DNA of 64,000 nucleotides from Oscarella lobularis (Eukaryota > Porifera > Homoscleromorpha > Homosclerophorida > Oscarellidae): positions 1,116,001 to 1,180,000 of the forward strand of contig NC_089189.1 in the NCBI RefSeq assembly GCF_947507565.1, in the 5' to 3' direction. Of this stretch, positions 35,901-47,286 are shown piece after piece. The position numbers were made by a program, and so were the translations under genes. The notes below the pieces were generated by a model. That model had not been told where the DNA came from and did not search any database. It worked only from the letters and a program-made list of their open reading frames with translations. Numbering within the stretch: position 1 is the stretch's first letter; every line of letters starts with the position of its first letter.

Positions 35901-37724
35901 ACTTCACTTTAGTTAGAAAAGGCGTCACTCGCCATTTTTTTAGCCTTTGCAGTAACTAAGGCAAGCAACGGCCGATTCTCCAAAACAGTAATTAGACGTT
36001 TGGAGAAACTGAGTTTTTTACTCGTCGGTAAACTGTAAAGAGCAGTTCTTTTTGTCTATGAAGTCTAAAGGTTTGGGTAAAGGACTTTTATGCTCGTGGA
36101 TTGGGTGAAGGGTCCCCCTTTGAGGGAACAAAGCTTAGAGATTCGTCGTTTGACCACTAGAAGCTCAAAAAATGCGTTTTCTCATGTAGAGAACTTCAGA
36201 CATAACGTTCTAGTAGTACGGGTCGGCAAAAGGCGAGAACCCAATGCGGGCAGAACCCTGCAGTAATAATTAATTAATTTATACCTGAGGTACCGGATAC
36301 CATCGATCCAAAAAGTTAAAGCAATTCGCCTTCGCTTTCGCCTTCGCGTGCAGCATCCAGCAAACGTCTCCGCTCGTCGTCGTCGCCGGTCTCGTGACGT
36401 TCCACGCGATTCGTCGACGCGCTCGCATGTCGGAGCAATCGTCGTCGTTCCACTCGAACGCCGATCGACCCTGAACGTCGTCGATCACATCGACTCGCAT
36501 GGAATGGGAGAAGTCGCGACATCGATCGGGAATGCAATCATCCTTTGAGCGACATCTCGTCTTCCACGTTTTCAAACACTCTATATAGATATTATATAGA
36601 CATGTATATGTGGGGTCAAGTGTAAAGGAACTCTGAGCACTTGTTCTATAGGGATCCTTAGTCGTCACATATTGGCCTCTATGTCCCTGCCGATGAAACG
36701 GACCTATTCGAAAGAAATAACTCGTGTTGCATTTTAGGTAGCCGTTGTCCACTAGCTCGTCCAAGTTCATAGACTTTCCCTAATAAACGCCAATAATAAT
36801 AATAGAAAACCAATTCGATTAATTATTTTTTTACGTTCAGTCCAAACAGTGGATGCCAATTGCTCTCGTTGGATACGGCGTAGAGTAGCGTGTAAAAGAC
36901 GTGATCGTCGTTGCTGTCCCAAAGCAGGAACGATCCGTTCACTTCCACGAACGTCATGACAAGAACATTGTCTGGAACTGAAGAGAGAGAGACAATAATA
37001 AGAGGGGAGCGTGTTAAATAAAGAGGTTGGAACTCTTACTCGGCGAAAGCCTTCCAAGATCTCGACACGATTCCGTGCAATCTTTCTCGAAGTACTTGCT
37101 ATCATTGGCCTGTAATAAGGATGCAAAAATTTAAAAAAATTGGACCACGCCTCCTAAATGTAGGGGTCGCGTGAGCTTAATTAATATATGTATTTCAGTT
37201 ATTATTATTAGCAAATTTTCGTCAAACTGTGGTTGGGGAGGGGCGTGAGTGCGTTCTGACAATAACCGAGGCGTGAGAACTCGTGCCTAAGGCGTGACAC
37301 TTGGGGGGTCTACACCCTAGCTGCCTTCTGAGAACTAAAGGCCTCACCACGCAAGTTTCCATACAGAAACTTCTGTTGCGAAAGATTCGCGGGCTTTCGC
37401 AGAGACTCAGGCACTTGGAGAAGAAAATCGCCTTGCACAAAGACGTCATCTTGCGTACGGTCGCAGACATACCTGACGCCTCATTGGCTGTTTTTGCTAC
37501 GATATAGAAGAAACGGTCGTTGCTCGTACGTGCGGGCGCCGATACTGACTGCAACGTACCATATACTTGCGTTTGGTGCAGTGTCCGACGCACAGCGTTT
37601 CGTTTTCGGCTTTTCTGACGGCTTCGCTGTACGATTCGATCGACGAGACGGCGAAAACCGCGACGACGGCTATAAGAATAGCGATTGAAAGGTAGACGAG
37701 GCGCTGCGGAGAAGCACAGCGCAT
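32978..37724 (-). CDS. Receptor tyrosine kinase with Cys-box and FN3-like ectodomain
   Basis: Exon 1 (37724-37560) gives a start codon and hydrophobic signal segment (YLSIAILIAVVAVFAV). A cysteine box follows (CLSLCESPRIF, SFCMETC, DCTESC), then FN3-like segments (FLLWDSNDDHVFY; SYFFRIGPFHRQGHRGQY), a Cys-containing exon at about 36285-36575, and further exons between 35180 and 35780 whose exact boundaries I could not fully resolve. The stalk, TM (about 34740-34790), kinase and tail closely match the giant gene, including introns. Motifs: GEGFFGVV, VACK, HRDLACRN, DFGLAR, SDVW, CWCAEPERRP. Unlike the giant gene it keeps one tyrosine in the activation loop (33646-33648). The tail ends in a run of aspartates at 32978. 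Probably membrane signalling; the ligand is unknown. Confidence 0.75.
35811..36260. mobile_element. Probable non-autonomous DNA transposon (450 bp) in an intron of the second RTK
   Basis: Bounded by perfect 13-bp inverted termini CAGGGTTCTGCCC and GGGCAGAACCCTG. The interior has no long open frame. The CAGGG start resembles hAT-type termini, but I could not find a clean 8-bp target duplication, so the superfamily is open. Confidence 0.55.
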
Positions 37725-37832
37725 TGTCGGATCGATAACGAGGTTGCAACTGAGCGCAAACTCAATTAGCGCCAGTCGAAAAGTTCTTTTTAGCGTGCTA
37801 GAGCGGAAAAGGAAAACCCTGCGGTATTAGAT
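37725..37832. promoter_or_regulatory. Shared promoter region between divergent genes
   Basis: Only 108 bp separate the start codon of the second RTK (minus strand) from the start codon of the CUB gene (plus strand), so the two must share upstream control sequence. No TATA box or other known element was identified. Confidence 0.4.
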
Positions 37833-38710
37833 ATGCCTCGACTCTATGCCAGTACCCTGCTCCTATTCTGCAACGCGACTGGTCTTCTACTTGTCTTGAT
37901 CGCGACAACGGCGCGCGCCACTTCTCGCGTCAAATTGGCTTCCCCAGACGAAGGGAGGTAGGGAAGCGTTCAGAATTTCATAGTGAGGGAGTCGTAAGGA
38001 CCTCCCATAGATACTCGTACAAGTGCTGCACTCGCCTTCTGTCGCGAACGACTATAGAGGAGAGCGAGAGTGTCGCCAGGTGTTCGAACCACGCCTGCAT
38101 CAAGATCAATTTGCATCGGTATTTAGCGGGAGACGACTGCTGCTGGTAAACGGCCTTGTTATTGGCGCGCACGCATCGCGTGACGTCATTAATTAATTCC
38201 GCGTTTTAGGTCCGAGAACGTCGTTCAGAACAGAACGGTGTATGAGTACGTGGCGAACGACACGTGCGACGAGGAAGCGAACGTCGTCAATCTTCCAGCT
38301 AAATTTGAATTTCCCACGTAACCGCAGACCAACGTGGAGGAGAGGGCGTTACTAATATTGGGTCTCAATTTGACAGAAATGACACTACGAAGACGACGTA
38401 CCCTAATCTGATTGAGTGCAGATGGGTTTGGCAGTTTGGCGAGAAGACGCGCGTGGAGCTGAAGTTCGACAGGTTTTCGCTGGAAGACGATCGCATCGAT
38501 CAGTGCATGGACGACGATTGCTGTCTAAATGACTACGTCGAAGTGACGTTTACGAAAGGGAAGAATCGCGAGTCGCGTTTGCGCAGATACTGTGGTGAGG
38601 ATTTACCACCGATTCAAAAACGAGACAAAGTGCGGCGAGTCGAGGTGCGGGTTGTGACGGATGGTAGCGACGCAAAATCGGGGTTCAGCGGTATGCTGAA
38701 AAAAATTTGA
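37833..38710 (+). CDS. Small secreted protein with one CUB domain
   Basis: Three exons: 37833-37957, 38210-38317 and 38377-38710, with GT-AG introns; together 567 nt, 188 residues plus stop. Exon 1 encodes a signal peptide (LYASTLLLFCNATGLLLVLI, ATTARA). Exons 2-3 encode one CUB domain: first Cys in NDTCDEEANVVNLPA, CRWVWQFGEKTRVEL, FDRFSLE, a Cys-rich patch (DQCMDDDCCLNDYVEV), RRYCGEDLPP and the closing SGFSGML. With nothing else after the domain it is probably a soluble extracellular binding protein. Its target is unknown. It is transcribed divergently from the RTK at 37724, so co-regulation is possible but not shown. Confidence 0.7.
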
Positions 38711-39002
38711 CGACTAGCAGACTGTAGTATTTTTACTCTAAGAAAGAAACCTCATAGACTTTTAGCAAATATTTTGTAAATCACGCGAATGGTTTAGTCA
38801 CGCCCACGAAACAAACCGACTCGTAGGTGGAAGAGGGAGAAGGAGCCCACTAATCTGAGGTCTAGAGGAGGGAGGAGCGGCCTGGCCTTGACCCGAGGCC
38901 CCCTGCCCGCCCGCCGCCCGGAGGCTGGCGGAGCGTGCGCAGCAGAATGCGTGACATCCGACGTCCTCATCTGCACGTTTCCGTCCTGCCCTGCTTTCGA
39001 GC
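38711..39002. other. Intergenic region with a GC-rich patch
   Basis: Upstream of the gene starting at 39003. The stretch 38860-38960 is much more GC-rich than the surroundings (CCCGCCCGCCGCCCGG). No coding or RNA gene recognised; it may be part of a promoter. Confidence 0.35.
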
Positions 39003-40395
39003 ATGACGTCGTTAACCGAAACGGTCCTGTCGGAATATAGCGGCAGCAGCAGCGTGCTAGAAGTAGGCAGCAGCAGGCCAGAAGTAGCCAGCAAAGGTAC
39101 GAAATATGTTGGAGTTGTGCTCGCGAGAGACGTACGCAACGCAGGAGTCTGCGAGAATAAATTTCCTCTATGTTTGTCGCACGAGTTTAGTTTTTAGTTA
39201 GCGCCCCAGTCACGTGGCAAAAGGGGGGCCGCGATGCAAATTTTTCGTGGGGGTGACGCCAAATTTGATTTCAGATTCAGGACTTCCTTCCACTGCAGCA
39301 ACGTTGCTTCGTCGCATGCAAAATACCAACTACGAATTTTACGCCAGGAAATTCACCTCAAGGTCCTCCCTCACCGAGATCTCGTTCTCAAGTATGACTC
39401 GTGCTCTGATGGCTTTGGAGCCGAAATTCACGCAATCGTGCTGGGCGTTCGATTCGTCCGACGGCGCTGGTCTCTTCTCGTTCGGAAAGGAAAATAATCA
39501 TCCTAAGGCGTTCAAAAGGCTGTCTGATTTTATCGAGGAAAATGCGGAAAAGCCAATCGCGTTGCCTGAGTCGACGACAGGAGAATTCGCCGTGCATCAT
39601 TTTCTCGCCAAGAGCGTCATTCAACCCCTATGCGGCTCCTGCTGTCTCTCCAAGCATGATCACGAAAAGGCAGCGAAGGAGAAAAAGCGCTATAGCGGTC
39701 TCGTCTTGAAGCAGCTGGGAATGGGCGACGAAAATCACACGTGGCACGGATCGTTGGACATGATGTCAAAAGTCAACACGGAGCCTTTTAGCGATCACGC
39801 TAGTAGTACACCTGTCGCGGTCGAGAGAGATACGGAGACTCTCGCCGAAAGCGACGAGGGTTTTCGAAAGCCGACGAACGGCTTGCCACAGGTGACGGCA
39901 CAGACGATCGTTTACTCTCTGATTCATCATCGACGTTATCCTCGCGAAAACCCCCTGGTGCCCGGTATACTATTCTCCGAGACGTCGTTCACTGTCGTCA
40001 TGTACGACTGCGTCGACGACGTTCTGCTGCAGCTTAGCGATAGCGTCGAGTTGATCAATCCGGGACGAGTTTTCAATGCGGCGTCCGTCGCCTTTCTTTG
40101 GACTGTTCTTCACCACGGCATGTTTTTGAATTGGCCGGAGAAGACGGGCGACGACGGGTGCGCGACGGAAAATTGTGAAAGCGGGTTTTTGAAGTGGGCC
40201 GATTATCATCAGCTGAGGCATCACTATGAAAATCTGTCCGGCTATCACAAGACGTTTGGAGCTCAACGATCGCGCGGCGATTATCCTGCTACGGTCATCG
40301 TCCCGCTACGTGGTATGAAATTTCGAAAGAGATGGTCGTCGGAATCGTCGCGAGATGACGAAGAGTCGCCAAAGAAGAACAAGCCAGACGAATGA
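39003..40395 (+). CDS. Unknown protein, possible PD-(D/E)XK-like nuclease fold
   Basis: The main exon is open to the stop at 40395. I favour a start at 39003 with an intron 39097-39274 (GTACGA...TTTCAG). It joins EVASK to DSGLPSTAATLL in phase and gives 404 residues. A one-exon alternative starts at 39214 (393 residues). The N-terminus is Ser/Gly-rich. Later segments FAVHHFLAKSVIQPLC, HTWHGSLDMM, PVAVERDTETLAE and PQVTAQTIVYSLI are spaced like a helix, an Asp-bearing strand, a Glu strand and a Gln helix of restriction-endonuclease-like folds. This is a weak pattern-based idea, and no lysine of the ExK motif is evident. The C-terminus is basic and Ser-rich (KFRKRWSSES, SPKKNKP) and could be a nuclear signal. 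Confidence 0.55.
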
Positions 40396-40929
40396 AGATC
40401 TTGTCACCGTAGTGTTTGTCTGTGGGACCCTTCCTCCTTGAGTGTATATGTGATTACTTTTTTGTGTTTGAGCCACGCCCACATACGAGGTGTACTGTAC
40501 GATTCTCCAGAGCAGCGTGAGCGCGGTTACCAAAGCCGCTCTAAGGCAGGGAAAAGCCTCGAAAGTTGAGAGGAACGACCTTTTGCGTCGAGGGGAATAC
40601 GATCGAGCGAAGGAGGCGTAGACTTGTAGGCGTCGTGTCTCTGCTGTCCGTTCTACGATAGAAAAAAAACGGTCGCTGATACTGTACTTCAAAGGGAGGG
40701 GGCAGTAACTTTGCGCTCTAGAACGTTTTATGACCACTGAACATAAGCAGGGCTTGCAGGAGCTCTTAGCGCAAAACGACTTGGCTTTTACCGTAACAAG
40801 ATTTCATAACATCGCGACGGTCCGCCGTTGCAGTACACGACAGCTGAAAACAGTGAAAAGGCAGAAATGTCCGAGCTCCTTTGTTGTGCAGCGGCGCGCG
40901 TTACGTTGGCTCACGTGGCACGCCGAAAA
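40396..40929. other. Intergenic region upstream of the TMED gene
   Basis: No gene recognised. It holds the presumed promoter of the p24 gene and two in-frame upstream ATGs (40828, 40867) that would lengthen its leader. Confidence 0.4.
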
Positions 40930-41610
40930 ATGGTTCCTTTTCTACTCGTTCTCGCGCTAGTCGGCACCGCGACGGCGGTCGAACTCACCTTCGAACTTCG
41001 CCAGCACGACAAGATGTGCTTCCACGAAGAACTGAAAATGGACGTCGCGGCGACGCTCGAATTCCAGGTAAAAACTCTCTCTCTCTCTCGAATCGTCGAC
41101 GAATCGTTCCTTCCGAACCAGGTCATCTACGGCGGCCAATTCGACGTCGACATGATCCTCCGGGGTCCCGACGACAACGAGATCTATTCGACTCAGAAAA
41201 AGCAATACGACTCGCACACGTTTTCGGCGACGAAAGCGGGCGTCTACTCGTTCTGCTTCAGCAACGAATTCTCAACCTTCGCTCACAAGACCGTCTATTT
41301 CGATTTCTACGTCGAAAGTCAAGAGGACGCGATTCGCGACGCGATGGCAGGCGAAGGCGTGGGCGGGGCCGATCATACGGTCACTCAACTCGAATCGTCG
41401 CTATTGACGATACACGATAACCTGAAGGTGATTAACGACTATCAGACGCACTTTCGTCTGCGCGAAGCGCAAGGCCGAGCGATCATCGAGCACGTCTGGG
41501 AACGCGTTACCTATTGGTCGATCGGCGAGACTTTTCTTATCGTGTTTGTCGGATTCGGACAGGTTTTCGTTCTTCGTCGATTTTTTGCCGAGAAACGGTC
41601 GAGTATTTAG
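40930..41610 (+). CDS. TMED7: p24 family cargo receptor, TMED3/TMED7-like
   Basis: Two exons, 40930-41067 and 41122-41610. The start at 40930 places a clean signal peptide (MVPFLLVLALVGTATA) at the N-terminus; upstream in-frame ATGs exist. The GOLD domain follows (ELTFELRQHDKMCFHEEL, YGGQFDVDMILRGPD, KKQYDSHTFSATKAGVYSFC, SNEFSTFAHKTVYFDFYV), then the coiled coil with DYQTHFRLREAQGRA and a C-terminal TM segment ending RRFFAEKRSSI. Members of this family cycle between ER and Golgi in COPI/COPII vesicles and select cargo. Match to the TMED3/7 (gamma) group is strong over the whole length. The 54-nt intron is a multiple of three without a stop. A polyadenylation signal AATAAA lies at 41625. Confidence 0.9.
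   Translation: MVPFLLVLALVGTATAVELTFELRQHDKMCFHEELKMDVAATLEFQVKTLSLSRIVDESFLPNQVIYGGQFDVDMILRGPDDNEIYSTQKKQYDSHTFSATKAGVYSFCFSNEFSTFAHKTVYFDFYVESQEDAIRDAMAGEGVGGADHTVTQLESSLLTIHDNLKVINDYQTHFRLREAQGRAIIEHVWERVTYWSIGETFLIVFVGFGQVFVLRRFFAEKRSSI
41068..41121 (+). other. 54-bp intron of the TMED gene that stays open in frame
   Basis: GTAAAA...CCAG. Removing it joins LEFQ to VIYGG, matching the conserved GOLD domain. Retaining it would insert 18 residues absent from the family. Confidence 0.8.
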
Positions 41611-41801
41611 GACGCGCTTCGGATAATAAATAGTAGATGTGTCCTCTTCGTACCTCGCTCTATATAAACATATATAAGTATAATCAGATAGAGAAAATGA
41701 TATAGGATTCGTATCTTAGACGAGATAACGGCACTATAGAGTCACTCACTATTTTTCCCTTGGGCACTTACTTTTCCTTTATAGACTGATTATTATTATT
41801 A

Positions 41802-44262
41802 TTATTCTTTCTGCTTCTGTAAACTGTTTGGGAGATTTGTCGAGAGAAGGAGCGCCGCGAGATAGGCAATCGAGAAAAAATAGAATGCCAAATGGTAGTC
41901 GAAGGGAAATCCAACGCGCGTCGCACCGCGGTCGATGCTCCACGCGAAGAGAGAGCCTCCGAACGACGGGGCTAGCATTCTAGAGTACACCAACGTTAAT
42001 AATAATGAGACAGGAGGGAGGGAGGGAGGGAGGGGACAATGAGCGTACCTTGCAATACTGGATAGTGCAACGGCGAGACCGTTGACGGTACCAACGTGCT
42101 GCTTCGGCACCGAATTGTTGATGAATAGAAACACCATGATGAAAACGGCGCCCATGCAGAATCTTGTTATAGTAAAACTGATAAAAAGAGCTGGCAATAA
42201 GACGACATCTCTATATAACGGTTGCAATAATAATTGAGGTCGGGCGTGGTAATTAATTAAAGTGGACTTGCCTTTCTATGGAAGAAAATACGGGTTGGAT
42301 TGCACTGAAAAAAGCACAGCCAATGCACGTTAAATAAAACGTCTAAATTTTTCAGTGAGAAAATACAACGCACTCCAAGCGATATCTTACCTTCAGAGAA
42401 CCCAATTTTTCCTCCAGCTACAAAGCAGACATGAGTCGTGCTTCTTTTACAGAATTACTTACTCTGTGAATGAAGAAAATTTGAAGAGGAACCTGCACCA
42501 GCGATAAAACCGCCAGAGAAATGCCGATCTTTTTTTCAGTGAAGCCAGTTCCTCCTAGAAAAACAAGGATTATCAATCAGTATAGGCAAAGAGATTAATA
42601 GACAATAAATGATGCCAAAATTACTTAATAAAGGATATCAAACCTAAACGGAAACAAACCTCTGTAAGGCTTCGTTGCCATCCACAAGCTAGCTAACTCT
42701 TCAAAACCAACTGCAGAAAAGCAAAGAAAAAAGTAGATAGCAACAGACATTCTGGCTTCTGATATCCTAGAACAGTTAGCACATCATCCCTGATAGCCGC
42801 TCACATTTCCTCTTACTTCAGTATACTCCACCAGGTCGAATTTTTTATTGCAGCCAAACAAGCCTGTCTCGCCCGCGTTACATTGTTACAAAATCGACGT
42901 AAAAACGACAACACTGGCTCCGGCCTCGTGTCGTTTTCCGTACACACTTCCGTCTTCTCCTTATGAACTGAGCCATAGTCATCAGTGTCCTTACTACTCC
43001 CTATACGATGAAGGACGATGCTCTCTTCCTCCGCATCATTGTATGAAGAGCTCCTGTACACATAATCAAAAACACTTATTGCGCAAATAGACAAAGCTGT
43101 CGTTCTTCACGCACCTTTTTCTCAGTGTTTCAGGTAGAAAAAAGTACACGACCACGACACCAATCAGAACGAGAAAAGAAGTGACGGCAGATGGCAGAAA
43201 ATAAGGAAAGGTTCGAAGAAACCCTTAATCAGCCGAATCACTCGTAAATTTTCGCACGCGCAAGCTGCTCGACTTACCTCCAGAAAACGTACTAGGAAAC
43301 TGCTGAACAGGCTCAGCAAGGAGGCCACCGAGGGCTGGCCCAATCATAAGACCGACTCCCCAGGCAACGGCGACGTACGTGATTCCTTTCGCCTGGTTTG
43401 AATCATCGGAAACGTCGGCTATAGCCGCCTTAGACGCACCAAGCACTCCTAATAGAAATAATTGCTTCACTTGTGATAGTCACATGGGGTTTCAGATCGG
43501 GGGGCCTCATGCATGCCTCAAGAGTCAAAGATTGATCGGCGTTTTACCGTTGCTTGCTCCGCCTAGTGTTCTCATCACTAATGCCCATGGAAGGCCCGTG
43601 TGAGTATTCGTGAATCCGAACAGAAAGGTGAAGACTGCCAGAGTAGTTCCACTTGAAAGGATTGTAAGTCGACGACTTTTCTTATCCGCGAGAAGCCCCC
43701 AGAAATAGCTAAAACAACAAGAAATCAATCTGTACATATCGCACCTTCTCCCCATGCACTGCGCACCTTCCCACGAACTGACCAACAAAGTATGCCGAGG
43801 CCACAAGCCCAGCGTAGTATCCTAAGAGAAGCAAAGAGGCTTGAATTTTAATTCTGTCTTATACCGAAACTTAGCATGTAGCTAAGCCGTTTCGATTGGG
43901 GACCTGTTCCGACTCTGAGGTGTGAGTATGTGTGTGCAACAAAAACGGGTAGGTGACTCACTCACTCGTTCACTGTACCTGTGTCTTCTGACTGTACAAA
44001 CTCTCCGTCGACTCTAAATTTCTACGCACAAAAAAAACGTTTTCCAAGCGAATGTCTTTTTTCCAATAGCACTTACTCTGACCATCCATGGCAGGTAAGG
44101 AAAGACCATAGAAATCGTTGACGATGTTGTCACCTATAGAAAGACACTTAGGTACGTTTACTCGGCTGAGCCGTAGTCGCGAACCAAAATTGCAAAAGAG
44201 ACTAGAACTACTCGCCAGTTGACAGGCGTCGGTTCAGAGCCGACTTTCGGTGGGCTCCCCAT
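41802..44262 (-). CDS. MFS transporter, ZIFL-like, subtype A
   Basis: About 14 small exons encode about 470 residues with 12 predicted TM helices, the size of the ZIFL/DHA1-type carriers. The start at 44262 gives MGSPPKVGSEPTPVNWRVV and TM1 reaching VFPYLPWMVR. Motif A after TM2 is WGLLADKKSRRLTIL. Next come SKAAIADVSDDSNQAKG and WGVGLMIGPALGGLLAEPV, matching the layout of plant ZIFL1. A charged central loop (DDYGSVHKEKTEV) ends at WWSILK. The C-terminal half has FINNSVPKQHVGTVNGLAVAL and SFGGSLFAWS. It ends LPNSLQKQKE at 41802. Substrate is unknown; ZIFL relatives move zinc chelators or potassium in plants. First gene of a tandem array. Confidence 0.75.
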
Positions 44263-44548
44263 ATGCTCCTTCAGAAAACGCTAAAAGGAGAATGTATGAG
44301 AAGGAGGCAGATTGTTCAAACCTTTGCAACCGGGCTCGTCTTTCGCAGTCAATTACAAGCGCCACAGCAGTGCCGTTCTAGGTGCCAACAATCTACCGGA
44401 TCTATACGGGAGGTGCATACTTCCGGGTACCGTAATCATCGCGGCATGTACAATGAGACAGATAACCTTTACTCTAAGAGCACGTAAGCCTATATATGCA
44501 CGAATCGACTTGAGCTTTATCGGCGGCAGCCGAGCATTGATATTCTGA
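44263..44548. other. Spacer between MFS subtype A and B genes
   Basis: About 290 bp repeated with small changes at 54545-54836 and 57889-58141, and in part at 50741-50866. No gene seen; probably 3' flank of the B gene and promoter of the A gene. The shared segment around CATCGCGGCATGTACAAT is where the Thr/Pro-rich gene is cut off at 50737. Confidence 0.5.
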
Positions 44549-47067
44549 TTATTCTCTTTTCTGCTTCTGTAGACTGTTCGGTAGATTTACCGACAGAAGC
44601 AGCGATACGAGATACACGAGTGAGAATAAATAAAATGCGAAGTGGTAATCGAGAGGAAATCCTATGTGCTTCGCACCTTCGTCGATGCTCCACGCGAACA
44701 GAGAGGTTCCAAAGGACGGAGCTAGCATACTAGAAACAGTGCGAACGTGTCTATTCATAATGAGACATGCAGGGAGCAACCGCGGCGTACCTTGCGATAC
44801 TGGATAGCGAAGTGGCGAGACCGTTGACGGCACCGACATGCTGCTTCGGCACCGAATTGTTGATGAAAAGAGACACCATGATGAGAAGAGCGCCCATGCA
44901 GAACTCTGTTAGAGTGAAACTGATAAAAATAGCTGGCAATTGGAAGAAATCCCTAATAGTGCAATACTACTAATAAGGTTGAACTGCTGCAATTGACTTG
45001 CCTTTCTATAGAAGAAAAAACGGGATTGATTGCAGCGATAAGAGCAGATCCGATGCAAGCTAGATGAAATGTCTGCATTTTCAAAAATAAGTGAAAAATG
45101 CAGTGCTTTGCAAGAAACATTTTACCTTCAAACCGCCTAATTTTTTCTCAAGCTAAAGTGAATTATCGATATATACAGTATATAATCGCTCTTCTTTGCT
45201 AATATCAATTACTCTGTGAAAAAAGAAAATTTGAAGAGGAATCTGCACCAGCGCTAGAACCGATTGAAAGACGCCGATTTTTCTTTCGGTGAAGCTAGTC
45301 CCTCCTCATCAAAAAACAGAAATCTCAGTCACGCAGTATAAATTTGCATGGACAAAGGAGATATGGGAACAATAAATAGCGTCGATACCAACCTCTGTAA
45401 GTCTTAGTTGCCATCCACAAGATCGTTAACTCCTCCCAACCAACTAAACAGAAGGCAACAAGAAAGTAGAGGAAAACGGCCATTCTGGCTTCGTATATCC
45501 TAGAACAGTTGTCACATTTATCATCCTAATAGCACGATTTTTTGCTTACTTTAGTATACTCCACCAGGTCGAATTTTTCATTGCAGAAAAAGAAGCGTGT
45601 CTCGCTCGTCTTCCGATGTCGCAAAGTCGGCGTAAACACGACACTGGCTCCGACTCGTTTTCTGTACGAACTTCCGTCTTCTCCATGTGGACTGAACCGT
45701 AGTCTTCGGCGCCTTTACTCTTTATACGATTAAGGACAATGGTCTCTTTCTCCGCTTCATTGTACTGAGAGCTCCTATATCGTGAGAGAAGCATGCAAAA
45801 ATATACGGCGCACGTCGTTTTCCGGGCACCTTTTTTTCGAAGTTTCAGGCAGAAAACAATATACGACAACGACGCCGATCAGAAGGAGGGAAGCGGATAC
45901 AGCGGATGGCAGAAAATATGGAAAGGTTCGAAGAAATCCTAGAGCACCGCCACCGGAAGCACACTTTAATATTTTATTTCGTTCGCAAGTTGCTCAACTT
46001 ACTCCAAGAGAACGTATTAGGATACTGTCGAACAGGATCGGCAAGGATGCCACCGAGAGCCGGACCAATCATAAACCCAACTCCCCAGGCGACGGCGACG
46101 ACTGTTATTCCTTTGGCCTGGTTTGAATCGTCGGAAACGTCAGCAATAGCCGCCTTGGACACAGCGAGTACTCCTAAACGAAATAAATTGCCTCAGGTGA
46201 TCCAATGAGATAATATTGTAGGGAAGAAATTTATAAATAGTCTCATTGAACTTAATACGGAACATAACTAAACGCAGTTGAATACTGGGAAAGCAACGGC
46301 CTAATTTATGCACCCTTTACCGTTGCTTGCTCCGCTTAGGGCCCTCATCACCAGTGCCCATGGAAGGCCTGTGTACGTATTCGTGAATCCAAACATAAAG
46401 GTGAAGACTGCCAGAGCTGTTGCACTTAGAAGTATCGCCAGTCGACGACTTTTCTTATCCGCTAGAAGCCCCCAGAAATAGCTAAATATCACAACAAGAA
46501 ATAGGTCTCTATTTATTGACGCATCCCTCTATTTAAATACTCACCTTCCCACAAATTGACCAACGAAGTACGCAGAGGCTATAAGCCCAGTATAGTATCC
46601 TAAAAAAGTAAGAGTTGCTCACGTTCGAGACAGTTCCTATATAGAGACTAAGCTACGCGCGAAGAGTTTCTCTCTTTAGAAACTAAACAAAAAAACGTAC
46701 CGGTATGTGCGCGTGATACAATTTTTCATCTCAACAGAAAAAGATGGACTATATATATATTCTCACTGTACCTTTGTCTTCTGACTGCACAAATTCTCCG
46801 TCAATCCTAAATTTCTACGCGCAAAAAGAGAAACGGCTTGAATTCAAGAGGACCTTGTCTCTCCTTTAGCACTTACTCTGACCATCCATGGCAGGTAAGG
46901 AAAGGAGACGGAAATCGTTGATGTTGTTGCTGCCTATAGAAAAGTATACAAATAGCTAGCACGTTTACTCTGCCCGGCCGTTAACAAACCACAATCGCGA
47001 AGGAGACTAGAACTACGCGCCAGTTGACAGGCGTTGGTTCAGTGTCAGCTTTCGACTGGCTCTTCAT
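44549..47067 (-). CDS. MFS transporter, ZIFL-like, subtype B copy 1
   Basis: Same exon layout as the A gene. Start at 47067 (MKSQSKADTEPTPVNWRVV), stop at 44549 (LPNSLQKQKRE). TM segments and motifs are intact: FPYLPWMVR, WGLLADKKSRRLAIL, GFTNTYTGLPWALVMRAL, SKAAIADVSDDSNQAKG, GVGFMIGPALGGILADPV, LFINNSVPKQHVGAVNGLAT. One of four B copies (others at 50867, 54837 and 58142) that are nearly the same in exons and introns, so duplication or gene conversion must be recent. Expected location is plasma or endolysosomal membrane; substrate unknown. Confidence 0.75.
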
Positions 47068-47286
47068 ATCTCTACACGTTGATTTCAACAAATAGAATAA
47101 ATATTTATGAAAGTGAGGATGCCAATGATATAACGTCATCGCGACGTGTCACCATGAAGCTCCTCTACCCCTTCGTGACGAAAACCTCCTCTATTTTTAT
47201 TTATAAACGCGAAGCCCCGAAATTATGTAATTTAAAGATATCTAAAACCTGATGATGTTTGTTTCGAAAACGTTCGTCCAATGACA
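47068..47286. other. Spacer between MFS subtype B and C genes
   Basis: About 220 bp, repeated at 53384-53600, 57334-57540 and 60600-60823 next to the other B copies. No gene seen. It contains CTATTTTTATTTATAAACGC. Confidence 0.45.

Noticed and set aside
40828-40929. Longer TMED start at 40828 or 40867
   Set aside because: Would put about 20-34 residues before a typical signal peptide; the 40930 start matches family length. Kept only as an alternative.
44430-44450. TACCGTA at 44438 as another MITE footprint
   Set aside because: The corresponding site in the other copies differs by substitution only (TACTGTA at 58049), with no length change, so it is not evidence of excision.
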